Shown here: piece after piece, positions 8,709-17,457 of the stretch
How the letters are laid out: every line of letters starts with the position of its first letter
Position numbering within the stretch: position 1 is the stretch's first letter
Assembly (NCBI GenBank): GCA_001805465.1
Contig: MHGH01000013.1
Location: 102,681 to 124,553, forward strand
From: Omnitrophica WOR_2 bacterium RBG_13_41_10
Lineage (GTDB): Bacteria > Omnitrophota > Gorgyraeia > Gygaellales > Profunditerraquicolaceae
Direction of reading: 5' to 3'
Length of the DNA: 21,873 nucleotides
Notes under the pieces: generated by a model
Told to the model about the DNA's origin: nothing
Database searches by the model: none
What the model saw: the letters and a program-made list of their open reading frames with translations, nothing else
Translations under genes and position numbers: made by a program

Positions 8709-9552
8709 CTGTAGAAAAATCTTTTATTCCCTGTTGTTTTATACATAGACACACCATAAGCATATTAAGCGGACCCAAGAAAAAAAATAGTTTTGTTTGT
8801 AATATCCGGGCTAACAATATAACAATTTGTGGCCTGAGAAAAACCTTTTTTACTTCAGGACGCTTATTAATAAAATACCCTAAAGAATAACCTAACTCCC
8901 ATTGGCGAATTTTTATAACATCCATAGTATAAGCGTGCTTATGATAAGCAAGAGCTTTTTCATTATATTTTATTTTTAAACCCTGTTTATACAATCGTAA
9001 ACCTAGCTCATTATCTTCTAATGCGGGATAAGGAAAATTTTCATCGAACCGTTCCTTATTTAAATATTGCCTTGCTATCCCAATATTGCTTGTTGTAAAA
9101 GCATAAAAACCGCAGTCATCTTTATTTTCAGTAGCAAAGTTACCTAATCCAGTATACTGCAATAACCAAAATAATTCTTTATTAGGAGTATCATTATGCC
9201 AAACGGTTTTACCTGCACTAATGGTTTTATCATTTTTTATTAGAAAATCATAGTGATTCCTTATAAAATCTGTAGTGCAAATAATATCGTCCCCTATAAA
9301 TATTATAAATTTTCCCTTCGCAAGGTTAATCCCGTAATTCTTTGCCGAGGCCGGACCATTATGACTTTTTTTAACATATATTATTACCTGTTTATTATCA
9401 TAATTTTCTAAAAAACGATACTCCTGCGTTGACCCGTCATTTACTATAATTATTTCATATTTTCCGGAAAAATTTTGCTTCATAAGCACATCTAGGCACT
9501 CGCTTAAGTATTCTTCCCTATTGTAAGTAGGAATTATAACTGATATATCCAT
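8683..9552 (-). CDS. GT2-family glycosyltransferase
   Basis: The 289-aa protein has the GT-A fold signature of family 2. It begins with ISVIIPTYNR (residues 3-12), then IIVNDGS (35-41), GPASAKNYG (66-74) and FIGDDI (85-90) at the metal/nucleotide-sugar site where DXD is usual. ALEDNELGLRLYKQG (177-191) carries the E179-D180 pair expected near the catalytic base. The C-terminal 50 residues are hydrophobic, as in GT2 enzymes that sit at the inner face of the membrane. It should transfer a sugar from a nucleotide donor to a growing glycan or lipid-linked acceptor in the cytoplasm. The start is 3 bp after the stop of the B12-type radical SAM gene. The donor cannot be told from sequence. Confidence 0.94.
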   Translation of the reverse strand: MDISVIIPTYNREEYLSECLDVLMKQNFSGKYEIIIVNDGSTQEYRFLENYDNKQVIIYVKKSHNGPASAKNYGINLAKGKFIIFIGDDIICTTDFIRNHYDFLIKNDKTISAGKTVWHNDTPNKELFWLLQYTGLGNFATENKDDCGFYAFTTSNIGIARQYLNKERFDENFPYPALEDNELGLRLYKQGLKIKYNEKALAYHKHAYTMDVIKIRQWELGYSLGYFINKRPEVKKVFLRPQIVILLARILQTKLFFFLGPLNMLMVCLCIKQQGIKDFSTDVQPDKFN

Positions 9553-9555
9553 ATT

Positions 9556-11133
9556 TTATTCGGCCTGTATATGCTGAAGTTCTTTATTTTTCTTAATCAG
9601 GGAAATATTAGAAAGTTTCTTTCCGGTAACAATTCTTAGCAACATTTTTATAGGAATGACTGATAAAGATAAAGCATAGCACAAATCTTCCAAAGACCTT
9701 ATCTTCTTTATTAAATTTATATAGGTTTTTAACGAAAAAATCTTATAAATAATAAATTCCCTGTAATAACTCGAAAGAATTTGCTGTAGTTGTGAATTAG
9801 AAAAGAATTGAGTTTTAAAGCCGTTATTATAGGTTATGCTTATTTTAAACCATTCTTCAGAGAATGGATCAATGTATTTATCCAGGTCTATTAGGCCATT
9901 TTCTTTCAAAATATCATATACCTCTGTTGACGGTTGAGGAGTCAATAAGTAAATAATCGCAAAATCAAGATTGGAAGACTTAGTAAATAGGATGGTTTTT
10001 TTAATTTCATTCATAGTTTCGTGGGGAAATCCGATTATAAAAGTCCCGCTTGTCCAAAACCCTAATTTATTAGCTATAGCAATTGTTTCTTTTGCCTTAT
10101 TTAAATCAATTTTTTTCTTTATTATCTTTTGAGTCTTAGGATCTCCGGATTCAAGGCCAAAACATAATCGGTAAAAACCGGCGCGTTTCATCTTAACCAA
10201 AATTTCTTTGTCTAGGGTCCCTATAGCAATGCCAGTAGGCGTAGCTAATTTTATATCTAATCTCCTCTTTAATAATTCGTCGCAGATTTCATGTGTTCTT
10301 TGTTTTGAAACAGAACTATTATCATCAACAAAATGGAATTCTTTATAATTATATTTATTTTTAAGAAATTCTATCTCATCTACTATGTTCTTGGCACTTC
10401 TGGCAATCCAACGCCTACCCCAAATAAGTTTAACCGAACAAAAATAACATTCATTAGGACAGCCCCTACTTGTTAAAATCTGCCCTAAGTGCTTCCGCAT
10501 GAGAAATTTATTTTTTTTATTTTCTTGTTGAATAATTGCTGAATCCTGTTCTAATAAATCCCAAGCAGGAAAAGGAATATCATCGAGATTACGGATATAT
10601 TCTCGAGGCTCTTCTTTCTTTATTTTTCCCTCAAACCTATACACAATCCCTTTAACTCCGTTAAAATCCTTTCCTTCTTGATAACGCTCTAAAACCTCGC
10701 ATATAGTATTTTCTCCTTCCCCTATCACTACTAAATCAACATTATTATCTTTCATTACAATATCAGGAAAAGTTGTAGCGTGAGCACCGCCAAATATTAC
10801 TAAGATATTCTTATTATAACTCTTAACTATTTTTGCAATAGTGTGGGCATCCTTAAAATAAGAAGTGAACATACAGGATATACCCACTACATCGGGATTA
10901 AATGATTTAATTCTCTCGAGAATCTGAGTATCAGAAAGACCAAACCTAGTAAAATTTTCATCAACTGGATAACTATATCCAGATGAAACCAAACAATCTA
11001 ATACTTTAACCGTATGATCTGACATGCGTAAAACCGCAGCGATGTATCCTAAACCTATTAGAGAACTTTTTGTGGGCGTGCTTACATCAAACTTATATAA
11101 AGTAATAGGCGGAAAGATTAATAATATATTCAT
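9556..11133 (-). CDS. B12-binding-type radical SAM protein (BchE/HpnR-like architecture)
   Basis: The 525-aa protein has an N-terminal Rossmann-like domain of the cobalamin-binding type (about residues 1-150), with GGAH (115-118) and IGEGE (137-141). A radical SAM domain follows with CPNECYFC (C225, C229, C232) and later GLESGD. The classical cobalamin DxHxxG histidine motif is not evident, which is common in this superfamily, so B12 binding is inferred from architecture. Members methylate unactivated carbons or catalyse ring and C-C chemistry, for example hopanoid C3 methylation and BchE. The C-terminal 100 residues are basic and hydrophobic, suggesting membrane contact. The ATG overlaps the stop of the 801-aa gene as ATGA. 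Reaction and substrate are unknown. Confidence 0.93.
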   Translation of the reverse strand: MNILLIFPPITLYKFDVSTPTKSSLIGLGYIAAVLRMSDHTVKVLDCLVSSGYSYPVDENFTRFGLSDTQILERIKSFNPDVVGISCMFTSYFKDAHTIAKIVKSYNKNILVIFGGAHATTFPDIVMKDNNVDLVVIGEGENTICEVLERYQEGKDFNGVKGIVYRFEGKIKKEEPREYIRNLDDIPFPAWDLLEQDSAIIQQENKKNKFLMRKHLGQILTSRGCPNECYFCSVKLIWGRRWIARSAKNIVDEIEFLKNKYNYKEFHFVDDNSSVSKQRTHEICDELLKRRLDIKLATPTGIAIGTLDKEILVKMKRAGFYRLCFGLESGDPKTQKIIKKKIDLNKAKETIAIANKLGFWTSGTFIIGFPHETMNEIKKTILFTKSSNLDFAIIYLLTPQPSTEVYDILKENGLIDLDKYIDPFSEEWFKISITYNNGFKTQFFSNSQLQQILSSYYREFIIYKIFSLKTYINLIKKIRSLEDLCYALSLSVIPIKMLLRIVTGKKLSNISLIKKNKELQHIQAE

Positions 11134-13535
11134 ATTATTCTTTTAAACTCTTTCCTTATATTATATAAAATAAAAATAAACAGCCAGATTATAAATGTTA
11201 AATTAAAATATATTGGAGTTATAGTTTGAACTTTTGTTAACTCAGACCAAGCACTAGGAGGAACTTCAGGCCCAAATCCAGTTAAGGTCATATATGGAAC
11301 GGGGTAGAATTTATGGAACATTATTGCGTGGAGCATAGAATAACCTACCAGAATTCTCATGCACAATTGGCTAATTTTACTGTGTTGTTGATTATTAAAA
11401 GTGTAAAGGTATGCCAAAATTACTATAAAAGATAGAACGCAATTAAGATGCAACTGTCGATATGCTTCCGACGGCATCAAGATCCAATTTACAATTATTA
11501 ATGGTAAAAGTGCCGAAAGGGTCAATATCGATAATTTAATCTTGGGCTTTATAAATAAAGAGGCTACCGCTATTAAAAAAAGCTGCCCATACATTATCCA
11601 TGTGCAAATTATCGAAGCCCCGAGACGGTAAAAGAAATTCTTCCCTACTAAACCTCCTCCATTATAAAAATATACAAATACTGTACTACTATGATATTTA
11701 TAATAGTATAATAGTGGAACCCCAAGGATATATTTAAAGTAAGCAGCAATGGGAATTAAAATAACTGTTGCAAAAATAGGGCTATATATCAACATCTTCT
11801 TCCAATATTTGTTATCCATAAAAGCATATATCATAATAAAAGGCAGAATAAAGCCTGCTGTATTTAGGTCTAAAAATAAAAATATAGCAAAAAATATACT
11901 TGCTAATAACCACCAAGGATTACCCTTTTGCTTAAACTTATACAGAAAAAAGATAGATAAGGCTAAATAGAAAGTACAAATCTGTTCTACGCCATATGGC
12001 TGAATAAGAAATGATGGGATAGCAAACATATATATAATAAACCATTTATTATCGCCAGATGGTTTAAAGAAGGCTTTTATCAAAAGTACATATGCGCTTA
12101 GAGTCAAACAAATTATAGATATCATATAGGTCAATTCATTAAAAATAAAATAAGAAAGGGCTTTGGCAGTTATGGTAAAACCAACAATTTTCGATTTAAA
12201 TAATGGTTCAACCGTTGTCCAATTGCCAGTTACATGGTATGGATGCGTGGCTTGAAAAGTATGCCAAGCATGATTAATCATATATGACCATGAATGTCTT
12301 TTAGCTTCTAAAATAGCCCTAAAATACGGAAAGATACCGTCAGTAGGATTAAGATAATCATGATAACGTGAATTCATAAACAAAAAAGGATATGCCATAA
12401 GTAATGCTGCTAAAAGTAAAAATGTATTATTGGTTTCTTTATATTGACTTAAGAAAAGGGATGCGAGTAAAATAAAAAAATATATGTACATATTAGTCAT
12501 ATTAATATAAGAAATATGGGAATCTGTCATACTCGGGGGATTTGAAGGAAGATGAAAAAGAAACCACAATGTTATAAAAGAACAGATAACAGTAATAAAA
12601 AATATGGGATTTTTTATTGGGATTCGATCCATAAATATTTTCTTAATTGAAGCATAGAAATACTTAAACAACATAAAATTATTTTTTAACAATATTCGAT
12701 GATCTTTTTTCCCATGGATAACAGATAAGCCTTCATTTTTTTTAAATAGCGACTCATAAAGATTTTTAAATAATGCTGAACCTTCTTTTATTATGCTTTT
12801 ATAATACTGTAATAAGACAGTTCCAAAAAGAAAAGCTAGCCATAGCAATATTATGGTGAAAACAATATGAAATATAAAAAGTTGATTTATTAGCACAGCA
12901 AGACTAAATTTTAAAATAGACAAAACAAGAAAAGAAGCCCCTAAAATTATATTTAATGATAAAAAGAACCAGAAAGCATAACCATAAATTTTTTCTAAAA
13001 GAGAGGATGCCTTGCGGAAATAAAAAAGTAAAGCAAAAAATATAAGAAATACTATGAATGTAGAAAAAATATAATATGAATGTTTTTGCATTTGAAAAAT
13101 ATGGTTATCGGAAAAAAGAATGAATATATTTTCAGAAATTTTTTTTCTATAATTAAAGATTTTTATAATTATATTAAAATTTGCCGACTTTAAAAAAGTA
13201 ATTAACAGCGTATTTTTGCCAGAAAAAATATACTCTTTGGGTATATCAAAAATATAGGTGTTGGTGGTATCGGAATATAGCTGAGCTGGTTGAAGGATAT
13301 TATTATTGCAAGCAGCTGTATTAATAGTAGTGCTTTTGGGCATTTTGATTGATAAAAATAATGTTTCTTTATACGGTAATTGATAATTCAAAATTAGTTT
13401 ATTATCGTAAGTCTTTATTGTTCCTTGATAAGAATATAGTTGGCCTTTGCAATCAAAAGTAAACCTATGCCAAAAAAAAGCAAATAAAGCTAGATTAATA
13501 AATAAAAAAATATATTTTTTCACTATTTTTCTCAT
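11130..13535 (-). CDS. 801-aa membrane protein: unnamed N-terminal module fused to a GT-C-like domain
   Basis: Residues 1-365 mirror the whole of the 359-aa protein at 1292-2371: an N-terminal helix, an outward beta-rich region with NYRKKISENIFILFSD (128-143), several membrane helices, a basic linker (about 244-310) and two final helices. The remaining 435 residues form a second polytopic region of about ten helices with an outward loop containing RYHDYLNPTDGIFPYFRA (about 393-410), whose acidic residues could serve as a GT-C-type site. I do not recognise a named family for either half. The start codon is ATG, 25 bp after the preceding radical SAM gene, and the stop overlaps the next gene as ATGA. 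I infer a membrane glycosyltransferase acting on the outer face. A transporter or flippase role cannot be excluded. Confidence 0.85.
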   Translation of the reverse strand: MRKIVKKYIFLFINLALFAFFWHRFTFDCKGQLYSYQGTIKTYDNKLILNYQLPYKETLFLSIKMPKSTTINTAACNNNILQPAQLYSDTTNTYIFDIPKEYIFSGKNTLLITFLKSANFNIIIKIFNYRKKISENIFILFSDNHIFQMQKHSYYIFSTFIVFLIFFALLFYFRKASSLLEKIYGYAFWFFLSLNIILGASFLVLSILKFSLAVLINQLFIFHIVFTIILLWLAFLFGTVLLQYYKSIIKEGSALFKNLYESLFKKNEGLSVIHGKKDHRILLKNNFMLFKYFYASIKKIFMDRIPIKNPIFFITVICSFITLWFLFHLPSNPPSMTDSHISYINMTNMYIYFFILLASLFLSQYKETNNTFLLLAALLMAYPFLFMNSRYHDYLNPTDGIFPYFRAILEAKRHSWSYMINHAWHTFQATHPYHVTGNWTTVEPLFKSKIVGFTITAKALSYFIFNELTYMISIICLTLSAYVLLIKAFFKPSGDNKWFIIYMFAIPSFLIQPYGVEQICTFYLALSIFFLYKFKQKGNPWWLLASIFFAIFLFLDLNTAGFILPFIMIYAFMDNKYWKKMLIYSPIFATVILIPIAAYFKYILGVPLLYYYKYHSSTVFVYFYNGGGLVGKNFFYRLGASIICTWIMYGQLFLIAVASLFIKPKIKLSILTLSALLPLIIVNWILMPSEAYRQLHLNCVLSFIVILAYLYTFNNQQHSKISQLCMRILVGYSMLHAIMFHKFYPVPYMTLTGFGPEVPPSAWSELTKVQTITPIYFNLTFIIWLFIFILYNIRKEFKRII

Positions 13536-13560
13536 TTTTTTAATTTAAGGAATAAACAGC

Positions 13561-15060
13561 CTATTTAAATTTAAGCATAAATCTTCTTTTTATCTCCCAT
13601 ACATAGCTTTGCATAGCATAAATTGCCCAATAATCTCTTTTTATAAAAGAAACAATAACATCAACTAAAATAAGAATTATAGTTTGAGGCATAAATCTGA
13701 AAGCTATATATAGGTTATGTTTTAAAATAAAATTAATAAATGATTCTGGAGTAATAGGAATAATGCGAAACATTAATTGGTAATTTTTCAGTTTTTTCTG
13801 CTTCTCCTGTTCTCGCACTGAACCCGTAGAAAGATAATGCTCCTGTCTTCCTTCTTCAATTTCAATAATCTTGCTATCATTTATAATGCCTTTTTCTCTG
13901 GCTATACGTGTAATAGCTAACCTAGGTAGATATTCGAGCCAAAATACGCTTATTCTTGTAAGGTATCTCAATTTTACGAAACTACGAATTGCATAAATTA
14001 TATCTTCATCTTGTTCACCAGGAAGACCAATCATAAGATCAATTGAATAATGCAATCCTTCGCGATCCATAGCATTAAGAGTAGTAAAGATGTCATAGTT
14101 GGTTTCATTCCGCAATAGAATTTCTTTACGCAGTTTTTCATTTAAAGTTTCCACTCCGAGTTGAACATGCCAACAACCGGCATCTTTCAAGGCATGGGCA
14201 ACTTCATTATCAATAGTTTTAGGGTGGCCCATAATGCGAAAAGGAACCCCAATTTCTTCTTTGTATCGATTAAGAAATTCGAGTGTCCATTTTTTTGATC
14301 CGGATAAAACATTATTCTTAATATCGACTCTTTTAAAATTATAGCGTTCCTTCATTATTTTTAATTCATTTAGCAGACAATCAACGCTTTTTTCGCGTAA
14401 AAACCTACCTTTTCCTTTTTCCCATTCTTTTAAAAAATTCTGCGAACAATAAGAACAGGCATATATACAGCCTTTGGATGTAACGGTGAGATAATATTCT
14501 TTAATAGGAACGACTTTTTCAAATAACTCCTTATCAATCATAGGAAGGTCATCAAGATTTTCAATGAGCGTCCTAATAGGATTTTTAATAACTGCACCGT
14601 TTTTCTTAAACCAAAGATTCTGTATCCCATAATCGATCTTTCCTTTTTTTATGCTCTCTACCAATTCCAAGAGAGGATACTCTCCCTCACCAAGACAAAT
14701 AATATCAACGCAATCTTCAGCGATTACTTTCTCTGGCACGCTGGTAGGATGAATCCCTCCAAAAATAATAGGCGCATTCGTCATCTTTTTTACTTCGCGA
14801 GCTATAGAAAGACACCACTGATAATTATCAGCAAACACGGAGAATCCAATTAAACCAGGGTTAGATTCTAGAATTTTCTTAATTACCTCTTTTTTTTGAT
14901 CAAAAATCTTTGCTAAAAAAGGAACGGTGATATATTGCTTATCATCAAAAAGAGCTCGGTCAAAAGCTAATTGAGTCTGATGACCATACTTTTTTAACAT
15001 AGCAGAAAGCGCTTCTAATGATATTATTTCCGAACCCATAGCAACAAATATTACTTTCAT
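13561..15060 (-). CDS. B12-binding-type radical SAM protein
   Basis: The 499-aa protein combines an N-terminal cobalamin-binding-type domain with a radical SAM core. The first includes EIISLEALSAMLKKYGH near residues 11-27, GGIH (101-104) and LGEGE (123-127); the second has CIYACSYC (C198, C202, C205). GVETLNE follows the pattern of other members of this superfamily, and DLMIGLPGEQDED is also typical. The last 60 residues include a strongly hydrophobic stretch (about 453-468) flanked by basic residues, which could dip into the membrane. Its ATG overlaps the stop of the preceding methyltransferase as ATGA. It differs clearly in sequence from the two other B12-type proteins in the window, so this is not a recent duplication. 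Its reaction is unknown. Confidence 0.93.
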   Translation of the reverse strand: MKVIFVAMGSEIISLEALSAMLKKYGHQTQLAFDRALFDDKQYITVPFLAKIFDQKKEVIKKILESNPGLIGFSVFADNYQWCLSIAREVKKMTNAPIIFGGIHPTSVPEKVIAEDCVDIICLGEGEYPLLELVESIKKGKIDYGIQNLWFKKNGAVIKNPIRTLIENLDDLPMIDKELFEKVVPIKEYYLTVTSKGCIYACSYCSQNFLKEWEKGKGRFLREKSVDCLLNELKIMKERYNFKRVDIKNNVLSGSKKWTLEFLNRYKEEIGVPFRIMGHPKTIDNEVAHALKDAGCWHVQLGVETLNEKLRKEILLRNETNYDIFTTLNAMDREGLHYSIDLMIGLPGEQDEDIIYAIRSFVKLRYLTRISVFWLEYLPRLAITRIAREKGIINDSKIIEIEEGRQEHYLSTGSVREQEKQKKLKNYQLMFRIIPITPESFINFILKHNLYIAFRFMPQTIILILVDVIVSFIKRDYWAIYAMQSYVWEIKRRFMLKFK

Positions 15061-15938
15061 TTCTGAATTCTCCAGCTAAAAAGATTGCCTTTGCGAAAAA
15101 ATATCTTATAAACTCTCATTAGAAAAAAAGACAGAATAGATGCTTTTTTAATAAATGGCCTGTAAAAAAAAGTAGAATATTCATTTAATTCTAAAATTTT
15201 ATACGTGGAGAAAAAATTCGCAATTAAGTCTTGAGGAACAAAACCTTTATCAGCTACAATACTAAATTTTCTTTGTTCTATGGGGGAATAGTAATCAACC
15301 ATGCTCATTATTTCTTCTTCTGAAAGAGTATTAACAATTAAACCTTCTTCTTTTAGTCGAAGATTAATCTGGGTACATATGCTATTAGAAATTTTTATCC
15401 TACCGCCTAATATTTTATATACAGAAGCTAGCATTCTTACCAAAAAAGGCTTAAAGAAAATTTTATTGGGTTCGTGTGCCATAATAAATATACCTTTTTT
15501 CTTTAAAACACGATCTATTTCTCTCAATAATTGCGGGTAATTAGGCACATGATGTAAAACAGAGTTCATGCAAATAACATCAATGCTTTCATTATAAAAA
15601 GGTAGGCTTTCGGCATCCCCGGCTATAAAATAAACATCGGAAAGGCTACTAAGTTTTTCTCTGGCTTTATTGAGCATCTCTGGGCTTAAGTCATAACAGA
15701 TAATTCTGTAAGTATCTTTTATATGTCGACACAGAATATCTATGACGAATCCGGTCCCGCTTCCGATATCCAAAAGAGAAAAATGATTCATCCTAGTTAG
15801 ATATTGTTTTGCTATATCGCTCCACCAAGAAAAATCTCCTTTCATGATTTCAGGGTGTCGCTTATCATAATCAACAGCTTCAACCTCGTAGAAAATTCTA
15901 TTTATGTTCTTTACTAAATTTTTAGGAACCGTTTTCAT
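15057..15938 (-). CDS. Class I SAM-dependent methyltransferase (Methyltransf_11 type)
   Basis: The 293-aa protein has motif I LLDIGSGTGF (residues 55-64), D83 after strand 2 in CYDLSPEML, D108, LPF (112-114) and VLHHVP (127-132), then an RVLKKKG segment. These are the usual SAM-binding and post-motif elements of small-molecule methyltransferases such as UbiE-like enzymes. The C-terminal 35 residues (with ILSFFLMRVYKIFFRK) are hydrophobic and basic, a feature shared with other enzymes here. It is overlapped by 4 bp (ATGA) on both sides by radical SAM genes, so the three should be made together. The substrate is not apparent; a sugar or lipid hydroxyl, amine or carboxylate would fit the context. 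Confidence 0.93.
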   Translation of the reverse strand: MKTVPKNLVKNINRIFYEVEAVDYDKRHPEIMKGDFSWWSDIAKQYLTRMNHFSLLDIGSGTGFVIDILCRHIKDTYRIICYDLSPEMLNKAREKLSSLSDVYFIAGDAESLPFYNESIDVICMNSVLHHVPNYPQLLREIDRVLKKKGIFIMAHEPNKIFFKPFLVRMLASVYKILGGRIKISNSICTQINLRLKEEGLIVNTLSEEEIMSMVDYYSPIEQRKFSIVADKGFVPQDLIANFFSTYKILELNEYSTFFYRPFIKKASILSFFLMRVYKIFFRKGNLFSWRIQK

Positions 15939-17335
15939 GCTTTTCTTTTAAACCTCATCTTCAATAAAGCCAAGGCTCCCAGGCAATATTTTTTAAAACT
16001 CTTCCAAGAGCTAATTTTTCTAAGATTCTTTAGAATATAAATTGGGCGGAAATAGAATGTTCGATATGCCTTAACTACCCAGTCACCGGCTTCTGGCACA
16101 AGAAAAGGAAGGCCATCGCTTCTTCTGCTTAAAGTAAAATCTCGCCAATACTCCTTGTCAATAAGTCCTGCCCTTACTGATGACTCAAATAGGGCTGTCT
16201 GGGGCATTGGAGTAGCAGGAAAAAAGGCCGCGTAGGTAGGCCGTATTTTTTTAGAAAAAGCAATTGTTTGTTTAATCGTTGCTTCTGTTTCACCAAGATA
16301 GCCGATAATAAAATAGGCCACGGTATCGATCCCAATCTTATTACATAGAAAAAAGGCTTTTTCTATTTTTAATAAGGTAGTTTTCTTGTTGATTATACGT
16401 AAAATTTCATCATTGCCAGATTCTACTCCAAACCTTAGGGTTCGACACCCGGATTCTTTCATTATTTTCAAAAGGCTCTCGTCTACTTGATCAACGCGTG
16501 CTGGCGATTGCCATTCAATTTTAAGATCTCTCCTAATAATTTCTTGGCAAATACTAACAAGATGCTGCTTATCAAGTGTAATAGATTCATTCACAAAGTT
16601 AATGTCTCGTATTCCATATGTCCTATACAAATATTCGATCTCGTCCACTACTTTTATTGGATTTCTCTTGCGAATAAAAAAAGAAAGCGGGCTGCGATAA
16701 CAAAAACCGCACTTAAAAGGACATCCTCGAATAGTAATTAAAGAAGCTAATTTCTTGCCAGTGTTTGGCATCTCATATCGTTCTAAAGGTAAAAGATGAT
16801 ACGCGGGAATAGGTAGCTGATCTAAATCTTTAACAATTGCCGGTTCATTAACCACTATTTCATTGTTATCCCTATAGATGGCTCCTCTTATATTCCTAAA
16901 GTTACCTCCTTTTTCTAATGTAAAAAGAAGCTCATTGAGCGCATATTCCCCTTCGCCTACGATACCGTAATCTATAAAATCGTAAGAAAGCGTTTCGCGA
17001 GGAAAAATCATCATATGGGGCCCACCTATTATGGTTATGGCCCCGTATTCTTTAGCAATCTTTGCTGCTTCTAGAGCGCCTCGAATATTAGTCGTTACCG
17101 CGCTTATTCCTACAACCTGGGGTTGCCGCTTTATAATCTCATCCCTAATTTCATCTTTACTTAAACCCAAGGCTTCACAGTCAAGAATAGAAACTGCGTG
17201 TTTTTTTTGCTCTAGTGATGCTGCCAAATACACAAGACCTAAAGGTAGCACTAATCCAATCGCTTTCTCAAAACTCTCTGCTGACTGACTACTAATATAT
17301 TCTATAATGCGAGGGCGAATCAACAAAACTCTCAC
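15935..17335 (-). CDS. B12-binding-type radical SAM protein, first gene after the 122-bp leader
   Basis: The 466-aa protein has a cobalamin-binding-type N-terminal domain with GGPH (104-107) and VGEGE (126-130). Its radical SAM motif is CPFKCGFC (C205, C209, C212), and FGVESGND (302-309) follows. The overall layout resembles BchE/HpnR-type enzymes. The GTG at 17333-17335 is chosen because it gives the expected MRVLLIRPR strand and has AGGAGG 12 bases upstream, a somewhat long spacing. The C-terminal tail (about 425-466) is basic and amphipathic. It is the first gene after the largest gap in the window and overlaps the following methyltransferase by 4 bp, so it may head its own transcript. Function unknown beyond radical chemistry; methylation at an unactivated carbon is the leading guess. 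Confidence 0.93.
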   Translation of the reverse strand: MRVLLIRPRIIEYISSQSAESFEKAIGLVLPLGLVYLAASLEQKKHAVSILDCEALGLSKDEIRDEIIKRQPQVVGISAVTTNIRGALEAAKIAKEYGAITIIGGPHMMIFPRETLSYDFIDYGIVGEGEYALNELLFTLEKGGNFRNIRGAIYRDNNEIVVNEPAIVKDLDQLPIPAYHLLPLERYEMPNTGKKLASLITIRGCPFKCGFCYRSPLSFFIRKRNPIKVVDEIEYLYRTYGIRDINFVNESITLDKQHLVSICQEIIRRDLKIEWQSPARVDQVDESLLKIMKESGCRTLRFGVESGNDEILRIINKKTTLLKIEKAFFLCNKIGIDTVAYFIIGYLGETEATIKQTIAFSKKIRPTYAAFFPATPMPQTALFESSVRAGLIDKEYWRDFTLSRRSDGLPFLVPEAGDWVVKAYRTFYFRPIYILKNLRKISSWKSFKKYCLGALALLKMRFKRKA

Positions 17336-17347
17336 CTTATATTAAAA

Positions 17348-17353
17348 CCTCCT
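17348..17353 (-). promoter_or_regulatory. Strong Shine-Dalgarno (AGGAGG) before the 466-aa radical SAM gene
   Basis: AGGAGG on the minus strand is the best match to the anti-SD sequence I noticed in the window. It lies 12 bases before the GTG start at 17335 and supports that start. Most other starts in the cluster lack a clear site and appear coupled to the upstream gene. Confidence 0.65.
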
Positions 17354-17364
17354 ATAATATTTTA

Positions 17365-17407
17365 CCTCGGTATCAAAGTAATAAAGATATAACAAAGATA
17401 CGCGAGG
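17365..17407 (-). repeat. Inverted repeat (10-bp arms, one bulged base) in the leader between two blocks
   Basis: The top strand reads CCTCGGTATC at 17365-17374 and GATAC-G-CGAGG at 17397-17407. The arms pair fully over 10 bp apart from one bulged G at 17402, around a 22-base AT-rich loop. On the minus-strand transcript the hairpin would end 11 bases before AGGAGG. No T-run follows it in the direction of transcription, so it is a poor intrinsic terminator; an operator, an RNA processing or stability hairpin, or a leader element are alternatives. A second short palindrome, ATTTTAAAAT, lies at 17415-17424. I found no convincing -35/-10 pair in the 122-bp gap. Confidence 0.55.
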
Positions 17408-17457
17408 GTTTTCCATTTTAAAATACCAAAATAGATGTATTACTTATTTTTGTTAGT

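Noticed and set aside
17365..17407. An intrinsic terminator ending block 1
   Set aside because: The minus-strand hairpin is followed by TAAAATATTATAGG, not a T-run, and its 22-base loop is large for a terminator. Its top-strand side has only a short T-run and no plus-strand gene to end.
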